A stretch of DNA of 64,000 nt, taken from Mimachlamys varia (taxonomy: Eukaryota; Mollusca; Bivalvia; Pectinida; Pectinidae). The stretch spans positions 3,968,001 through 4,032,000 of the forward strand of contig OX392538.1 in the NCBI GenBank assembly GCA_947623455.1. Direction: 5' to 3'. This document shows positions 1 through 12,045 of the stretch, in pieces (the first letter of the stretch is position 1; each line of letters opens with the position of its first letter). The notes beneath the pieces are model-generated. The model saw nothing but the letters and a program-made list of their open reading frames with translations, did not search any database and was not told the origin of the DNA. The translations under genes and the position numbers were made by a program.

Positions 1-60
1 ATGTCTGGGCCTTGGGACACAGCCTTCCTCACTGGGAGTAGACAAAAACATTTTCTTCAT
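1..60 (+). repeat. Dispersed repeat family R, fragment
   Basis: This short fragment has the same word order as the 3' part of family R seen at 820-890, 12830 and 15530: an ATGTCTSGGCCTNGGGACA-type segment followed by CCTTCCTCAC. It is cut off by the left window edge. Family R is a name used only in this report for an interspersed repeat found at least eight times here. Confidence 0.5.
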
Positions 61-639
61 TTTCTTGTGTACATCAACAGTTTGGTATAAACGAGGGGCA
101 GTAATGGCTTGAAATAATTTGAGGATTGTAGCATTTCCTCTCGTCTAGCTGTTTAATGTTTTTCTGTGGCATTGATTGTCTTTTATTTATTACTTAGCTA
201 AAATTTACTTCTTATAAAAGCATTACATAGAACAAATCATATTTTTATAAAAAATGCATGGAGTTATCTCGCTTATACCAATTGGTGTTCTCAATATCTT
301 CATACTAAAACCCATGTTGAATAAATGTGCCAATTTTAACACTAGTGTTCTATGGTTCAATCTGGATTCTATTTGAGTGGATGATATGTAAACGGTAGAG
401 GCCGTTAGTGACTTTTTATCTGAAACTTAATTAGATGAAGGATTTAAACAAAGAACACTGGCTATATACAATATCTTTGACATAATCATTATGATTATCA
501 AAATTTTCAAATGAATTGCCTCACTTTACTGTTTTCTATTTTGAATAGAATTAATTATGTTTAAACACACAGGGGATTATCTCCTTACTCATATTTGTTA
601 AACAGACTGAGCAAATGCTAATAATTATGCTACATGTAT
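61..639. other. Intergenic stretch, nothing recognised
   Basis: AT-rich DNA downstream of transporter gene A. No long open frame, repeat array or recognisable element is visible. Confidence 0.5.
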
Positions 640-800
640 TATATTATATTAATTGCATCAATATTTTCAAATTAATTGTTTCATCAATGTCCTGTATTTG
701 TCATGTCAATCTATAAGGAGACAGCTTTTATAGGCCTAGCCTGCTGTTCGATCCGATTGTTTTCACAATAAAAATTGATGAAATGAAAATGGAAACAGCG
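640..800 (+). mobile_element. LINE 3' tail fragment
   Basis: The segment around 718-795 shares the order GGAGA..., TATAGGCNTNGCCTGCTG, an AATAAA-like word and a GAAAT-rich end with the 3' untranslated tail of the LINE at 23148-24203 and with 40740-40885. It is a dead 5'-truncated copy with no coding part left. The upstream limit is uncertain. Confidence 0.5.
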
Positions 801-814
801 AGTAGTAACTACCA

Positions 815-895
815 TTGATAAGAGACTTACGTATGTCTCGGCCTGGGGACAGAACCCACAACTTTCCTCACAGGGGCGCACCTTACCAGACCAAA
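815..895 (+). repeat. Dispersed repeat family R, 3' segment
   Basis: It contains GTATGTCTCGGCCTGGGGAC and then CTTTCCTCACAGGGGCGC. This is the segment that was amplified into the 29-bp array at 48.8-50.9 kb. The 104-codon frame crossing it is not a gene. Confidence 0.55.
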
Positions 896-1035
896 ACAGC
901 AAACACAAAAAAATCAATCTACGACAATCGTCGTGAACACAAGTTAACGCATCAAATTCAAAAAGAAACGAAATATCTCCACTTGATATTCCAATTAAAA
1001 AAAAGACATCTTAATTATGACACCAATATTGTAAA

Positions 1036-1141
1036 ATCGAGTGATGTAAATATACTTAAAGCATCGAGTGATGTAAATATACTTAAAGCATCGAGTGATG
1101 CAATATACTTAAGGCATCGAGTGATGTAAATATACTTAAGG
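1036..1141 (+). repeat. 27-bp tandem repeat, four copies
   Basis: Four head-to-tail copies beginning ATCGAGTGATG start at 1036, 1063, 1090 and 1116; the third lacks one base. The array ends about 105 bp past the stop codon of gene A and could lie in that gene's 3' untranslated region. Confidence 0.9.
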
Positions 1142-1247
1142 TCTGTTATTTTGTCTGTATGACGATACTGTCACCAACGACAGGTAAAAACGTTTGTGTT
1201 GCTCGGTGGTCTCGCTATATCCGCCAGTTAAAACACTACATTGGTTG

Positions 1248-3933
1248 TCATTTTGTTTCACAACAGTAACATTCCTTTTTCTTCTTCGATCGAGGTCCAC
1301 ATCTTTCTTGTTCATCAAATGGACGTCCGAACCGATGGACGATATATCTCGTAGAAATACCAACAAGGGTGAGGAGTAGGAGATTTATTATCGTTTCTAA
1401 CAGAAACAAATAACAAAACCATATCATCCCAACGTGTTCCATCAAATGCCCGAGTAGAATTGGATTAACGGCTGATCCAATCGTCAGACATATGAAATAA
1501 AATGACGACATCGTACCAGTTACGGTTGTAATATATTCATTGATCCAGCTTAATAATAAAGAAAATAAACAAGATCTTGCAAAACCCATTAAAGGGGCAA
1601 AACACCAGATTAACCGACTTAACTGATGAAGAGATATGACCAACATTCCCAGGACTGAGAGAAACATCAACACGAAGTTAACAACTGTGTATACTATAGT
1701 GTTTATCCATCTATCCCCGACAACAGCCGCCAATCGTGCACTGAGTAAGAACACAAATAAAACCGATGTTACTGTGGCTGCCTCTGCTTTGGGCCATCGA
1801 AAATATTCAACACAGTACGTAGCGAGATAGTTGGTGAAGCCGTCCCCGACTCCTCTGGAGAGAATAAATATGATACCAAACACAGCAAGTATAACCTGTT
1901 TGAGACGTTTTGGAATCGTTCTACAATTTTTAGCTACTTTGCCGGCATGTCTGCTGTGGCGTTTTTGTTTTCTGTCATACTTTACATACATAATGAAAAA
2001 GATGAATGCACATAGTAAGGCTATTCCAGACATCATCAAAAAGGGTATAAAGATGAAAAATTCTTGATTCAATGCTAACTCCTCAGCTGTTTGGTTTCTG
2101 CGTAGGTATGTGTCGCGTTGCCAGGTAGCATTAGCCGATTCCAGTTGGGGTTGTTCCATGACGAACGGCGTTATAGCTAGCGCCGATATAGCAGAGCCCA
2201 CGGAGAAACAAAGCTGGGCTATCAGGAGTATGAATCGACTTTCTTTTTCCCATAGTCCTATTAGATCGGCCAACGATCCTTAAAAGTAAAAAGGGGGAAA
2301 TTACAAGGCAAAACAAAATAATGCATTAATCATTACTGACTAAGCAAGGATTGTACGTGTTACTTCATAAACAGATAAATAAATCAGGCTTACTTATATG
2401 TTGCAATTCACTTATTCGAATTTTCCATCATTTTTTTAAAATATATATTATTGTCAAGTTAATTGCAAAACTTTATTTTATTCACAGCTGTTTTTACAGA
2501 ATAATCGAGCAGGATTTGTATTATCTGATTTGTCAACACGAAATAGAAATGCTATCTAAACATGCCATGTTTTCGTTACATTACCTGGCGCAAATATTCC
2601 TTTCGTCAGCCCTGCTACTAAATGGCAACATATCATTGCTGTGAACACAGAGCTCCAAGGAACACAAGCGATGGCTACACTGAAAATAAGTAACGCAGAC
2701 GCAAATGTTAACTTCCGGTTCACGCGATCATATAAACCAATTTGTATTAAAGATCCGAGCACAAAGCCAAAGAATTTTGATGCTATAATCCACGAGCCAT
2801 TGTCTAGATCAGTTCCACTTATCATACGAATGACCTTGAAGGAGGGACCAGTCATCCCTTTATCCCAACCCTTAAAAATAAAAGAAAACATGATTGTCCT
2901 GTTTAAGTTGATTACCAACAATAACGCTGAATGTGAGATGTGACACGATGCGATGAGCTTATAGCGTTACTTTTACAAAAGTATGGGCAATTAAAAGTTA
3001 TTTAAAAAATCGTTAATCCTATCTCGATAACCATAATGAATAAGGCAAGTGAATATTTTATCGACAGAAATATAAGAAATTATAAAGTTACGTCAAGAAA
3101 GTGAATGTTGACATTTTTCAATATTTACGTATATAAAGCATGAGTCACAAAGGCCTTAACGGTCACCTAAGTTTTGAAATCGAGGCAACTTTTGATTATT
3201 TCACATTAGTTTTTTCTCAATGAGGCAACTTTGTTCAAAGTACAGTGTATCATAAAACATTTATATACCAAATTTGATAAAAAAAAGTGCATCATTTCAA
3301 TTTTACACACATAAGTTCCCTCTCCATTGAGGCCGTTTTCTCAAATCAGGAAACGCAAGCTGAATCAACATATATTTGACCATAAACGGTTCTGCCAAAT
3401 TTCAATCAAATCGGACGTGGAAATTTACAGAAGACGTCGAAAATATATGTTTCAACAACGCCCGACGCTCGAAGACGGACAAAAGATCACAATACGTCAC
3501 TAGACTTAGACTCAGGTAGCCATCTCCTTATAGACTCACTGAAACTGACCGATTAGACATCAAAAAAGCAAATAGGAAACAAACAAAAAAATTCGTCCCC
3601 TGGTACTCCATAAGGGCAAGCCATTACCAACAATATTGGAATAATTAAACATACTGCTATAAAATGGATGATGAAAATGGAAATGGTGTAGATGATCTTC
3701 TCTCGGAATGATGCATTTGTCTTAAACTTCAGCCCGAAATGTGAACATCCAGTCAAGCAATGTCGCTTTCCATCCTGCCTGGCAGTCCCATTCCCTTCAT
3801 CATCGCCATTAGTAAATTGGTTTCTAATGACCGGCCTCACCGTCTCATCTTTGTCATCCACAAAATAACTTGTTAACTGGTCTCGGATCTCCTCGGACTC
3901 TGCTTTAACAGTATTTAGATGCTGTCTTGCCAT
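1248..3933 (-). CDS. Transporter A: NaGLT1/MFSD4B-like sugar transporter
   Basis: A three-exon major facilitator superfamily gene. Coding exons are 3655-3933, 2585-2870 and 1248-2278, joined by introns of 784 bp (GTATGT...TTTTTAAG) and 306 bp (GTAATG...TTTTAAG) in phases 0 and 1. The product is 531 aa. Exon 1 encodes an acidic N-terminus and TM1. Exon 2 (residues 94-189) encodes TM2-TM4, with the superfamily loop-2 signature GLYDRVNRK near 138-146. Exon 3 encodes TM5-TM12 and a basic, Cys-containing tail ending ECYCCETK. An extracellular loop after TM5 has two sequons (NAT, NQT). The NaGLT1 family moves glucose, and reportedly urea, across the plasma membrane; the substrate here is inferred. 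The ATG at 3933 was chosen because the broken copy at 8350 conserves it (MTREHLNT against MARQHLNT); an in-frame ATG at 3984 would add 17 residues. A and B lack the GGN-IL-WG motif kept by C and D at the exon 2/3 junction. Confidence 0.85.
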
Positions 3934-4360
3934 TTTCGAAATCCGACTTGATGAAACCCTACTGTATATAGTGTTCGGCAACACGAAGCTTTCAACTCAA
4001 TATAGATTATCGGTATATTGATTACTCGTTTACATGATGCTGCTACCAGCAACGCATAATCAAAAGAAAAAATCGTTTGCTTTCCTGTAACATATGTTAC
4101 TCTATCCAGGAAATAATTAAGTGGTGGCACCTTTCTGTCATCATTAATACTATGTACTGAAAGGACATTTGTCTTTTATCGTTTACTCTATTGGCTTTAA
4201 TACTGCTATTCCATTTGTAAAATTGGTATAAGGTAATAAGTGCAGATGTGATAGTCACAATAACTCGATCATCGTATATACCTTACTTAACTGCCAGAGC
4301 CTGAATGGCTATCAAACGTAAGGTGCTGACCAAGTGCAATACCTCTGTTAGAGTCCAATA
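3290..4360 (-). repeat. Segmental duplication, arm 1 (exon 1 of gene A and flanks)
   Basis: This segment matches 7844-8850 in the same orientation. Shared marks are CTCTCCATTRAGGCCGT near 3320/7864, the exon 1 coding region, and AGAGCCTGAWSGGCTATCAAACG-type sequence near 4295/8775. It shows that the broken copy arose by DNA duplication that included intron and upstream sequence, not by retroposition. Confidence 0.8.
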
Positions 4361-5089
4361 CGCCATTTCTGGGATACAACCTTCAGCCGGTTTAGTCATG
4401 TGACTTTATTTAGGGCACTTTGAAAACAAAATGGCGGCCAAATAGAAGTTTTCAATAGCGGTAAGTGAGTCGAACTTGTTTTGGTCGAAAGAGAGATCAC
4501 AACTTCAAATAAAACAAAAGAGGCATTAGTAAAATTAGCTCATGATCTGAATATGTCTTGTTTTTAGAGAGATAATCGTAATTCAGTTTTAGTAATCGGG
4601 GTTGTCTCTTTTCTGTTGGAAACGATCTGAACGTTACATTTTGCATCCATGGATATTATTTAATTTTTTGTATATGAACACCTTTGAGAAGGTCCGGTAG
4701 GAGATAATAATGAGTTATGGGTAGTAGGGGCTGTCAAAAGCGGCTTCAAGTTCATAATATGCCCAATTGTTCACCTAAAGTGTTAGAATTATTGTTTTGC
4801 AACAAAGATTACATTCTTATTCATAATTTAATTACTTAAATAACATTTCTGATACTTAACTGGTTTTTACTTTACATTTTTCCCCTAATTTCTGAAATAT
4901 ATTATCTTGGGTAAAGTTATTTAATCCGACTTTACCGATCTAAAAATAGCTTCTTACTGAGCTTGAAAAGAGACGAGGTGTTCCAATTCACTCAATGGAA
5001 CTTGTCTATGTCATCGAAATGTTTGTTTTATGACGATTATTTGCTGACCGTTGAAAGTATGTACTTGAATGTGATTAATAGCATAGGCG
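4361..5089. other. Intergenic stretch upstream of gene A
   Basis: No gene is visible between the upstream duplicated segment and the LINE fragment. A small cluster of promoter-like motifs at 4395-4466 is listed separately. Confidence 0.5.
4395..4466 (+). promoter_or_regulatory. Promoter-like motif cluster: E-box, YY1 site, splice-donor-like word
   Basis: GTCATGTGAC (4395-4404) is an E-box of the TFE/USF type. AAAATGGCGGCC (4427-4439) matches the YY1 consensus. GGTAAGTGAG at 4460-4469 looks like a 5' splice site. In this order on the plus strand they resemble a small promoter with a short first exon, about 460 bp upstream of the gene A start and pointing away from it. No downstream plus-strand gene is seen, so chance remains possible. 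Confidence 0.3.
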
Positions 5090-6138
5090 AATAAAGGCGT
5101 GCAGTGTATGAATGGAAATTGATTGGTGATATGTCTATGTGTGACGTACTAACCTCATTTTTGTGTATGTATTGTGTTTTGCATATTAATAAACCTTCAT
5201 TTACACCATTTATTACTAACTTAATTAATTTAGTAAGTGAACCGACACGAATAACCCAGACAACTTCCACCCATTTACATGTTGTTCTCACAAATAACAT
5301 CAAATAGTTCAAGACATGTCTTCATCCACCGCTTTGCATTGACCTCTATTTGATCTCAGTTGATGTCAAGTTTTCGAATTTAAAACAAAACTCCTACACT
5401 ATTGAAAATTGTATTTTTCGAGAAGCTGATTTTGTTAGTATGAATAATGAAGTGGCATCAATAGAGTAAAATGAAATGTCTACTGATTTGACTTCTGAGG
5501 AACTTCCATTAATAATCTCGCCCAGCATTATATGCCTACTAGAAAAAATACTATTCGACCTGATCATAGACCATGGAAGAACAGTGAAATCAAACTGAAA
5601 ATAAGGCAACAAATTCACATAAAATCTAAATCGACCTTATTTCCAAACCAGTGGAAAAACTTTAGACATAAAAAGAATGAAGTTATTGATTTTATTAGGT
5701 ATGCAAGGAGAACTTATCATGAAAAACTGGAAAACAGTTTGATAAATGTCCTCCACCTAATAAACGGTGAAAGTCAATGATAAATAATCTTCTCTGCCAT
5801 CTTTGCCATATTAATACCAGTCAACCCTTTGCAAAATCTGAAAGTCTAAATAAAAACAATTCGCTTCTATTTCTACTTCTTCCGCAGACCTTGAGCCTCT
5901 CCCTCCTGTTACATGTAATACTACTTATATTCTTGCGAACATTGATATTTTTGAACAAGATATCAATGGTGAGCTATTTCTTCTTAATGATAAGAAATCA
6001 TCAGGCCAGATGCATTATCTCCGACATTAGTCAGAATGCTTGCCTCTTCTATTTCTGTTCCTCTGACTGACTATTCTCTGTAATAAACTCTTGAAACAGG
6101 TGTGATCCCTTCTATTTGGAAATGTGCAAATGCAACTG
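5090..6138 (+). mobile_element. Degenerate LINE fragment (endonuclease end to start of RT)
   Basis: Conceptual translation over several frames gives successive pieces typical of CR1/Jockey-type non-LTR retrotransposons. These are the end of the endonuclease domain (NLVSEPTRIT then LTNNI, about 5210-5305), the linker (IRPDHRPWKN about 5545-5580, then WKNFRHKKNEVIDFIR), and the first RT block (KSSGP, then a VIPSIWKCANATA-like segment, about 5995-6137). Stops and frameshifts separate them, so it is dead. It ends exactly where the broken transporter exon begins (6139), which marks a rearrangement junction. The clade is inferred. Confidence 0.7.
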
Positions 6139-8350
6139 CTATATACATATGAAATAAAATGATGACATCGTACCAGATACAAAAAAAAAAAAACATGATC
6201 TTGCAAAACCCATTAAAGGGGCAAAACACCAGATTAATCGACTTAACTGATGAAGAGATATGACCAACATTCCCAGGACTGAGAGAAACATCAACACGAA
6301 ATTAACAACTGTGTATACTATAGTGTTTATCCATCTATCCCCGACAACAACCACCAATCGTGCACTGAGTAAGAACACAAATAAAACCGATGTTGGCTGC
6401 CTCTGCTTTGGACCATTGAAAATATTCGACACAGTACGTAGCGAAAACTGTAAAAGTGTTCAGTATTTTAATGTCAACGCCTTTTTTTTCTTTTTGTGTG
6501 ATTGTAATGTATAAGGATAGGTTTTCTTTCAGTATCGAGCTAATAATTTGAAAGGCAGATGCAGGAGTTGTTGTTTTATTCTGAAATTTCTTTATGTTTC
6601 TGACCTTCCAAATGACCCATTTTGTTGTAGTATTTGTAACAGCTAGCATGATATTACTCGAAGTGTCTCCCAAAATCATCATCTCTTCATTTATTCTATC
6701 AAATGGGTTTTTGATATATCAAATACAGTGTTGTTGTACAAGCCATTTTGAATTAAATTCAATAATTGAGTTGAAAATGAACAGTGGAAAAATAGGTTTG
6801 GCAGTGTTTCAGTTTTATTACTACACAGATGGCATACTCCATTTGACCTGTTCATTATTTGTAGTTTTTGCTCAGTATATAATATTCTGTGAATGCATTT
6901 CCATTGGAATTCCTTCATTTTGTTTGTCATTACAATGTCAAAATTGTTTAAATTCCCCCATACTTTCCCCCATGCTATTTTTTTCTGAAAATAAGCTTCC
7001 CATTTCATTTCTGCCTTTGGTCTTGTTACTTTTGTATTTATTAAAGTTGATTGTTTAATTTCTTGTGGTTTTAAAATCTAAAAATGATTTATTTTAAAAA
7101 TACATATCTCTGACTTGTTGTTGATGTACATGTTCTGCTGTTCAATTTCTTCATCTTCTTGTTGTTTCCTAGCTATAATATATTTTTTTGGAATAGCTTT
7201 CTTTATTTTCGATATCTCTGCTATTCAGATCTGTTTGAAGATAAGTTTTTTTAATAACTGGTGGTTATTTATGAAGGTTTTACTGTTTACATCCCATATA
7301 TCAGCTATTTTAGTTATTCCACTTTTGGAGAATGATGGACTAAATAATGGATGTTTATTTTATTGCAAGTTATTATTCCCAAAAAGAGTTTGTGATAAAA
7401 TTTGTGACAATCCATTTGGTACTATGGTTGATTTGAAACTGGCCCATGTATTCAAAATAGTAAAATAGTCTTTTGATATTTGATTGTTAATGTTTAACCC
7501 TTTTAAGTCTGAACAAGTTGTTAAAAAATTAGTTTGTCTATATTTAATATCTAGTTTTTTCAAATAAAATTTACCGATGGCATTCCAGTTCTCTGTTTTG
7601 GTGTGCAATATTTTGTATATGGTTTTTATTTGCTTTAACAAACTCGGTCAAGTCTATCATACCCAACCCTCCATCATGTTTACTATTACAACAAACTTTT
7701 CTTTCTATCTGCTTTACTTTTCCATCCCATATAAAACTCCATATTATTTTATTGATTTCCTGTAAATAGATATTTGGAATTCCTCTGGCTTCTATTTCAA
7801 ATCCAATCAAGGAAATAATAAAGGATTTTATGGGCAACACTTGAATTTTAACACATAGGTTGCCTCTCCATTAAGGCCGTGTTATGAAATCATGAAACGG
7901 AAGCTGCATCACCATATCTTTGTATTCTATAAAATGGGTCCTTTCCTTAATAAATGGGATCCCTCAGAATAGTTTATAAGGGAATCCTGAAAACTAGTAC
8001 TGTCTTTTTCAGTTTCTATGCTGGAAAAGGATATAGGAACGGCTTCAAAGCAAAACCTCAATACATACTGCTGAAATAAAATATAAATATTGATGAAGAA
8101 AATGGAAATGGTGTAGATGATCTTCTCTCGTAATGATGCATGTGTCTTAAACTTCAGTCCGAAATGTGAACATCCGGTCAAGCAATGTAGCTTTCCATCC
8201 AGCCTGACAGTCTCATTCCCGTCCTCATCGCCATTAGTAAATAGATTCCTAGTGTCCGGTCTCATCTTTGTCATCCATAGCATAACTTGTTAACTGATCT
8301 CGGATCTCCTCGGACTCTTCCTCAACAGTATTTAGATGCTCTCTTGTCAT
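6139..8350 (-). pseudogene. Broken fifth copy of the NaGLT1-like transporter
   Basis: Exon 1 is recognisable at 8069-8350. It has an ATG at 8350, an acidic start like that of gene A and a preserved GTATGT donor. It loses about 8 bp after the DDKDET segment, which shifts the frame and brings a stop, and the 3' end of the exon has drifted. Exon 2 is missing. Part of exon 3 remains at 6139-6446, matching about 1490-1830 of gene A. There, an internal stretch is replaced by an A-run (6180-6194) and a few bases are lost before the SIGFICVL segment. An L1-like element occupies the space between the two exon remnants, and a second LINE abuts the truncated end. No full-length product is possible. Confidence 0.85.
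6447..7843 (-). mobile_element. 5'-truncated L1-like LINE
   Basis: On the minus strand the fragments read as the C-terminal part of an L1/Tx1-type ORF2. 7571-7840 has INKIIWSFIWDGK and GGLGMIDLTEF. 7360-7641 continues it in another frame. 6691-7008 has KMKEFQWKCIHRIL and the zinc-knuckle-like CHLCSNKTETLPNLFFHC. A poly-A-like tail lies at about 6479-6498, read on the minus strand. The two ends coincide with loss and resumption of homology to gene A and its duplicated flank, so it sits between exons of the broken transporter. Frameshifts show it is inactive. Whether it replaced exon 2 or inserted after its deletion cannot be decided here. Confidence 0.75.
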
Positions 8351-8850
8351 TTTCGAAATCCAACTTGATAAAAAGTTACAGTATATAGTGTTAGGAAACA
8401 CAAAGGTTTTAACTCAAAAAAGAATATCATTATCTATGACTCATTTATGTGATGCTGTTACAATCTACGCATCAAGAAAATTATAAAAAAAAATCGCTTC
8501 TCTGTAACACACAGTATGTCACCCAATCAGAAAACAACTCTATTCGCCGTATATACAGGAATATTAATTTGGTATAAATGTCATATCTGAAGTCATAACA
8601 TCTGTCTGTGATCATAATACTTTGTACTGAGAGGAAGTTTGCTTTTCTTTTTTTCGTTTACTTCATTGCCGTTTATATTACTTTTCTATTTGTAGACTTG
8701 TGTATTGTTATAACAGCAGATGTGTGAGTCACAATATCCCAACCATCGTAAAATACTTCGCTGTCAAACTTTCAGAGCCTGATCGGCTATCAAACGAGCG
8801 TGACGGTGCTAATCAAGAGTAATACCTTTGTCCAATTAAAAATTCAAGAA
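7844..8850 (-). repeat. Segmental duplication, arm 2
   Basis: This is the counterpart of 3290-4360. It contains the broken exon 1, part of intron 1 and about 500 bp of upstream sequence. Identity is visibly lower outside the exon, so the duplication is not recent. Confidence 0.8.
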
Positions 8851-8971
8851 AACGACATCCCTCTAAATGGACCCTTTTCTCCTTACAGAGGCAAATCGGC
8901 TGCTGACATGAGGTCGAGAACGCTAGCTGATATCAACTTTCGCGTAAAACATTATTCCGTATAGCGGAAAA

Positions 8972-8988
8972 TTGATGATGATGATGAC

Positions 8989-9035
<47 letters not shown>

Positions 9036-9072
9036 CGATGATGACGATGATGATGATGATGATGATGATGAC

Positions 9073-9110
<38 letters not shown>

Positions 9111-9114
9111 CGAC

Positions 9115-9154
<40 letters not shown>

Positions 9155-9182
9155 GTGGTGATGATGATGATGATGATGATGA
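8972..9182 (+). repeat. (GAT)n microsatellite
   Basis: About 210 bp of GAT/ATG trinucleotides with scattered GAC and GGT interruptions. It is open in several frames on both strands (poly-Met, poly-Ile), which is compositional and not coding. Confidence 0.95.
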
Positions 9183-9624
9183 TATGCTTCAGAAGTTGCA
9201 TGGGCGTGCCTCGGGGATATTGTCTAATTTATGTTGTTAGGCGACTGGTTCTGATGATGCTGGTGGCTATAAATTCATAAATAAAAGTAAGTAATTTCCT
9301 CTTTTACATGCGTGTTTGTTTTTGTACTTGTTCCTAAATAAAGTTAAGTTTATAATACAGGTGACAGTCAACCCAGTCCAACTGTCTCCCCTTGCAGGTG
9401 AAAATGGAAAGACTCCGACGCTCACAATGATTGTTATGATATTATTTACTTACAATAAAAAAATGAAATTTATGAAAAACATGTTAATACCACTGCATTA
9501 CAGAGATCTTTCGTCATTCCTTCTATGACGTTTTAGTCATAATACTGAAAAATAAAAGGTGGCAGTTAAAATTAGTCGAATTGACTTGATATTAAAAAGA
9601 TGCCAATTGATCAAACATGTTTTA

Positions 9625-9810
9625 GAGTCGCCATCTTGGTCTCATTGAGAGGTTATGTATCATTGTATGATATGAAGGTTTTTGAATATGCTTATGAGTA
9701 TGCCTACTTGTTGTGATTGGTAATAGGAGTTTTACATTGTGGTGACATTGGTTAACATGACGTCGTCGATAAAGTAGAAAACGCTTACTCTTCCGAATCA
9801 CCTGTTCTTA
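9625..9810 (+). mobile_element. 3' remnant of an RT element (same family as 34740-35560)
   Basis: It aligns by eye with 35340-35545. Shared segments are CGCCATCTTGG/CTATCTCGGC, GTTTTTGAATATG(C/T)T, a ..TAACATG.C.. stretch and CGYTTACTCTTCCG. Only the last coding codons and 3' sequence remain. Confidence 0.5.
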
Positions 9811-10795
9811 TTACCTAATACATTAGCCAGGGATCGCGGTGTTAATTTTTCCTCTGTTCAAAATCAAATTATGGTGTCAGTAGTTTAATTGTCAATGATT
9901 TTGAGTTCGGACGTTTGTTTTGTTGCATTTCCAGTATTCCAAAATGTTTACTGATGGGGTGGGGGTTGCCGCTCTTATCTTTGGATCTACGATTTTATAT
10001 CCGAATCCAGTGAAGTCACACTTTTAACATGAAATAACACTGGGAGGTCGATATTGCTGTTACAATAAAGGCAATGACTTAATAGATATGTTTTCGTACA
10101 TCATGCATGGAATACAAAATGTCAAATTTCAAAATATGGATTTACTGCGCAAATATTTAAGTTATGCGTACTGTAAGGGAACTTCATTGATTTCATGAAT
10201 TCAGCTCCCGTTTAGCGTAAAGAAAATACACGTAGTTCATACATTAAATGTAGATATGCTAATAAAATATTTTATTACATTTCAAATATATGCATATTTT
10301 TCAAAATGTTAATATATGAACATCTACATCCCAATACTTAAATACTTTTAAAAATAAAATACAGATAAATATGCCTTTAACACTGATGATATTTTGTATC
10401 ACATTTCCTCGTATCGTCCATAAAAATAAGTCGGATTACCAGATGGCGGAATATATTGAGTAAATATGTAGCGTGTCCCATTAAGCGGAACGTTCCGGTT
10501 CTTCCTGTACGAATCAAACGTTCCGCTAAATGGAATGCATACAGTTTATATACATAAATCAGTCTTACATCTCCATAGTTATGAATATCCGTGATATTCC
10601 TCTTCAGTAATTGTGGAAACTGAAGAATTTGTTAAGTATCATTAACATTATGGCTTTCTGAGGAACTGATTGATAAATCGACACATCCAACGTCGGTGTA
10701 AGTAGTTTCGGTATGGTTCTAGACTGCCCAGTAGACACACAAGGAATACAGTATTCCGGCCGTAGATGAAGAATATGGTTCAGCAGTATATCAAA
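9811..10795. other. Intergenic stretch, nothing recognised
   Basis: AT-rich, with no open frame that looks coding and no array. Confidence 0.5.
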
Positions 10796-10798
10796 ATT

Positions 10799-11236
10799 AA
10801 CGACTTTATTAAACAACCAGTATATAATGTATCTGGGGGATTTCTAACAGATTTAGAGTATGTCTCAGCAGTATAATTTAAACGACTTTACTCAACCAAG
10901 AAAAGCAAATTTCTTCTGTGACAGTACGATTTCCACTACTGAGACAATCATATGACGTCATAAAGACGTTATTTACTTATGACGTCACAATAGTGTTATT
11001 ACACGTGTTTAATACCATTTTTATGACATGGCCGTATGCCATGACTGAACGGGTCAGTTATGTGATAAACGATTTTATTAAACAACCGGTGTATACTATA
11101 TCTAGGGGGTTTCGAACAGATTTAAAATATGTTTCAGCAGTATATGAATTAAACGTCTTTATTAAACAACCGGTGTGTAGAATATCTAGGCGATTTCTAA
11201 CAAATTTAAAATATGTTTCAACAGTATATCAATTAA
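10799..11236 (+). repeat. 84-bp repeat, three clear copies (10799, 11068, 11152)
   Basis: Each copy begins AACGAYTTTATTAAACAACC and ends near TTTCAGCAGTATAT. Two copies are directly adjacent at 84-bp spacing (11068 and 11152); the first is about 270 bp upstream and is followed by a stub of another at 10890. A 169-codon frame (10918-11427) exists because 84 is a multiple of three; nothing else supports coding. Confidence 0.85.
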
Positions 11237-11943
11237 ATAGAGGATATTCAATGGTTTGCCTTCAACATCAAATATATTTCACGATTAAGGCAGATTTTTT
11301 TTATATTTTTTACGAATGCATAGCACGAGTGGAATTTATTTTTAAATGCCATACAAGTGAAATGAATGTGATATTAAACGGTAAACCCTTGAATTTTCTT
11401 TGTATTACATTTCGAAAGACGACTTAAAATACTTTTTTTCTTTGCTTCCCTACTGGAAAGTAGCTAGGTCTAATCCGTCGAAATCACAACCGATCTACGT
11501 ATACGGGTACACAGCTGATTGTGATAATATGATCGGAAGGATCTTCCAATTCATTACTTATTAAATCCTGCAGCAGTATCTCAATATCTACTGCTGTTGC
11601 CATTTCTTCAAGATCATCTTTCCCCAATAGACAAGTTATAGCAGAGGACAACAATGCCGAACCTTCAATGCCAGGGGGCGATAGGGGAGTTCGATTCGAT
11701 CAAGGAGAACAACTCATACAACAGTTTCTTCCGTGTAACGTGAAAAAAAATGACCAAGTGGAAAACTAACCACCGTTGTAATCTACACTTTTTTCATGGA
11801 ACGAATTACAGAAATATCGAGTGAGGTCATATTTTTACATATGGTCGTGTAAGAAGTCACTTTTTCACGTAACACTGACATTGAAAAAATATAAGTTTTA
11901 TCAGTTCGACAATTTTCTATATTTCAAAGGGAAAAATGCAAAA

Positions 11944-12045
11944 AACGACATTATTAAGCAATCGGTGTATAATATATCGGGGGGGGGGGGGGGGTGGTGG
12001 TGGTGGTGTTCTAACAGATTAAGAATATGTCTCAGAAGTATAACA
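11944..12045 (+). repeat. Fourth, diverged copy of the 84-bp repeat with a G-run
   Basis: It begins AACGACATTATTAAGCAATC and ends near TATGTCTCAGAAGTATAAC. A run of 16 G (11979-11994) followed by TGG triplets has expanded inside it. Confidence 0.75.

Noticed and set aside
8923..9280. Poly-Ile and poly-Met frames
   Set aside because: Translation of the GAT microsatellite.
10918..11427. 169-codon plus-strand frame
   Set aside because: Spans two 84-bp repeats (28 codons each) without any recognisable domain. Openness is explained by the repeat length.
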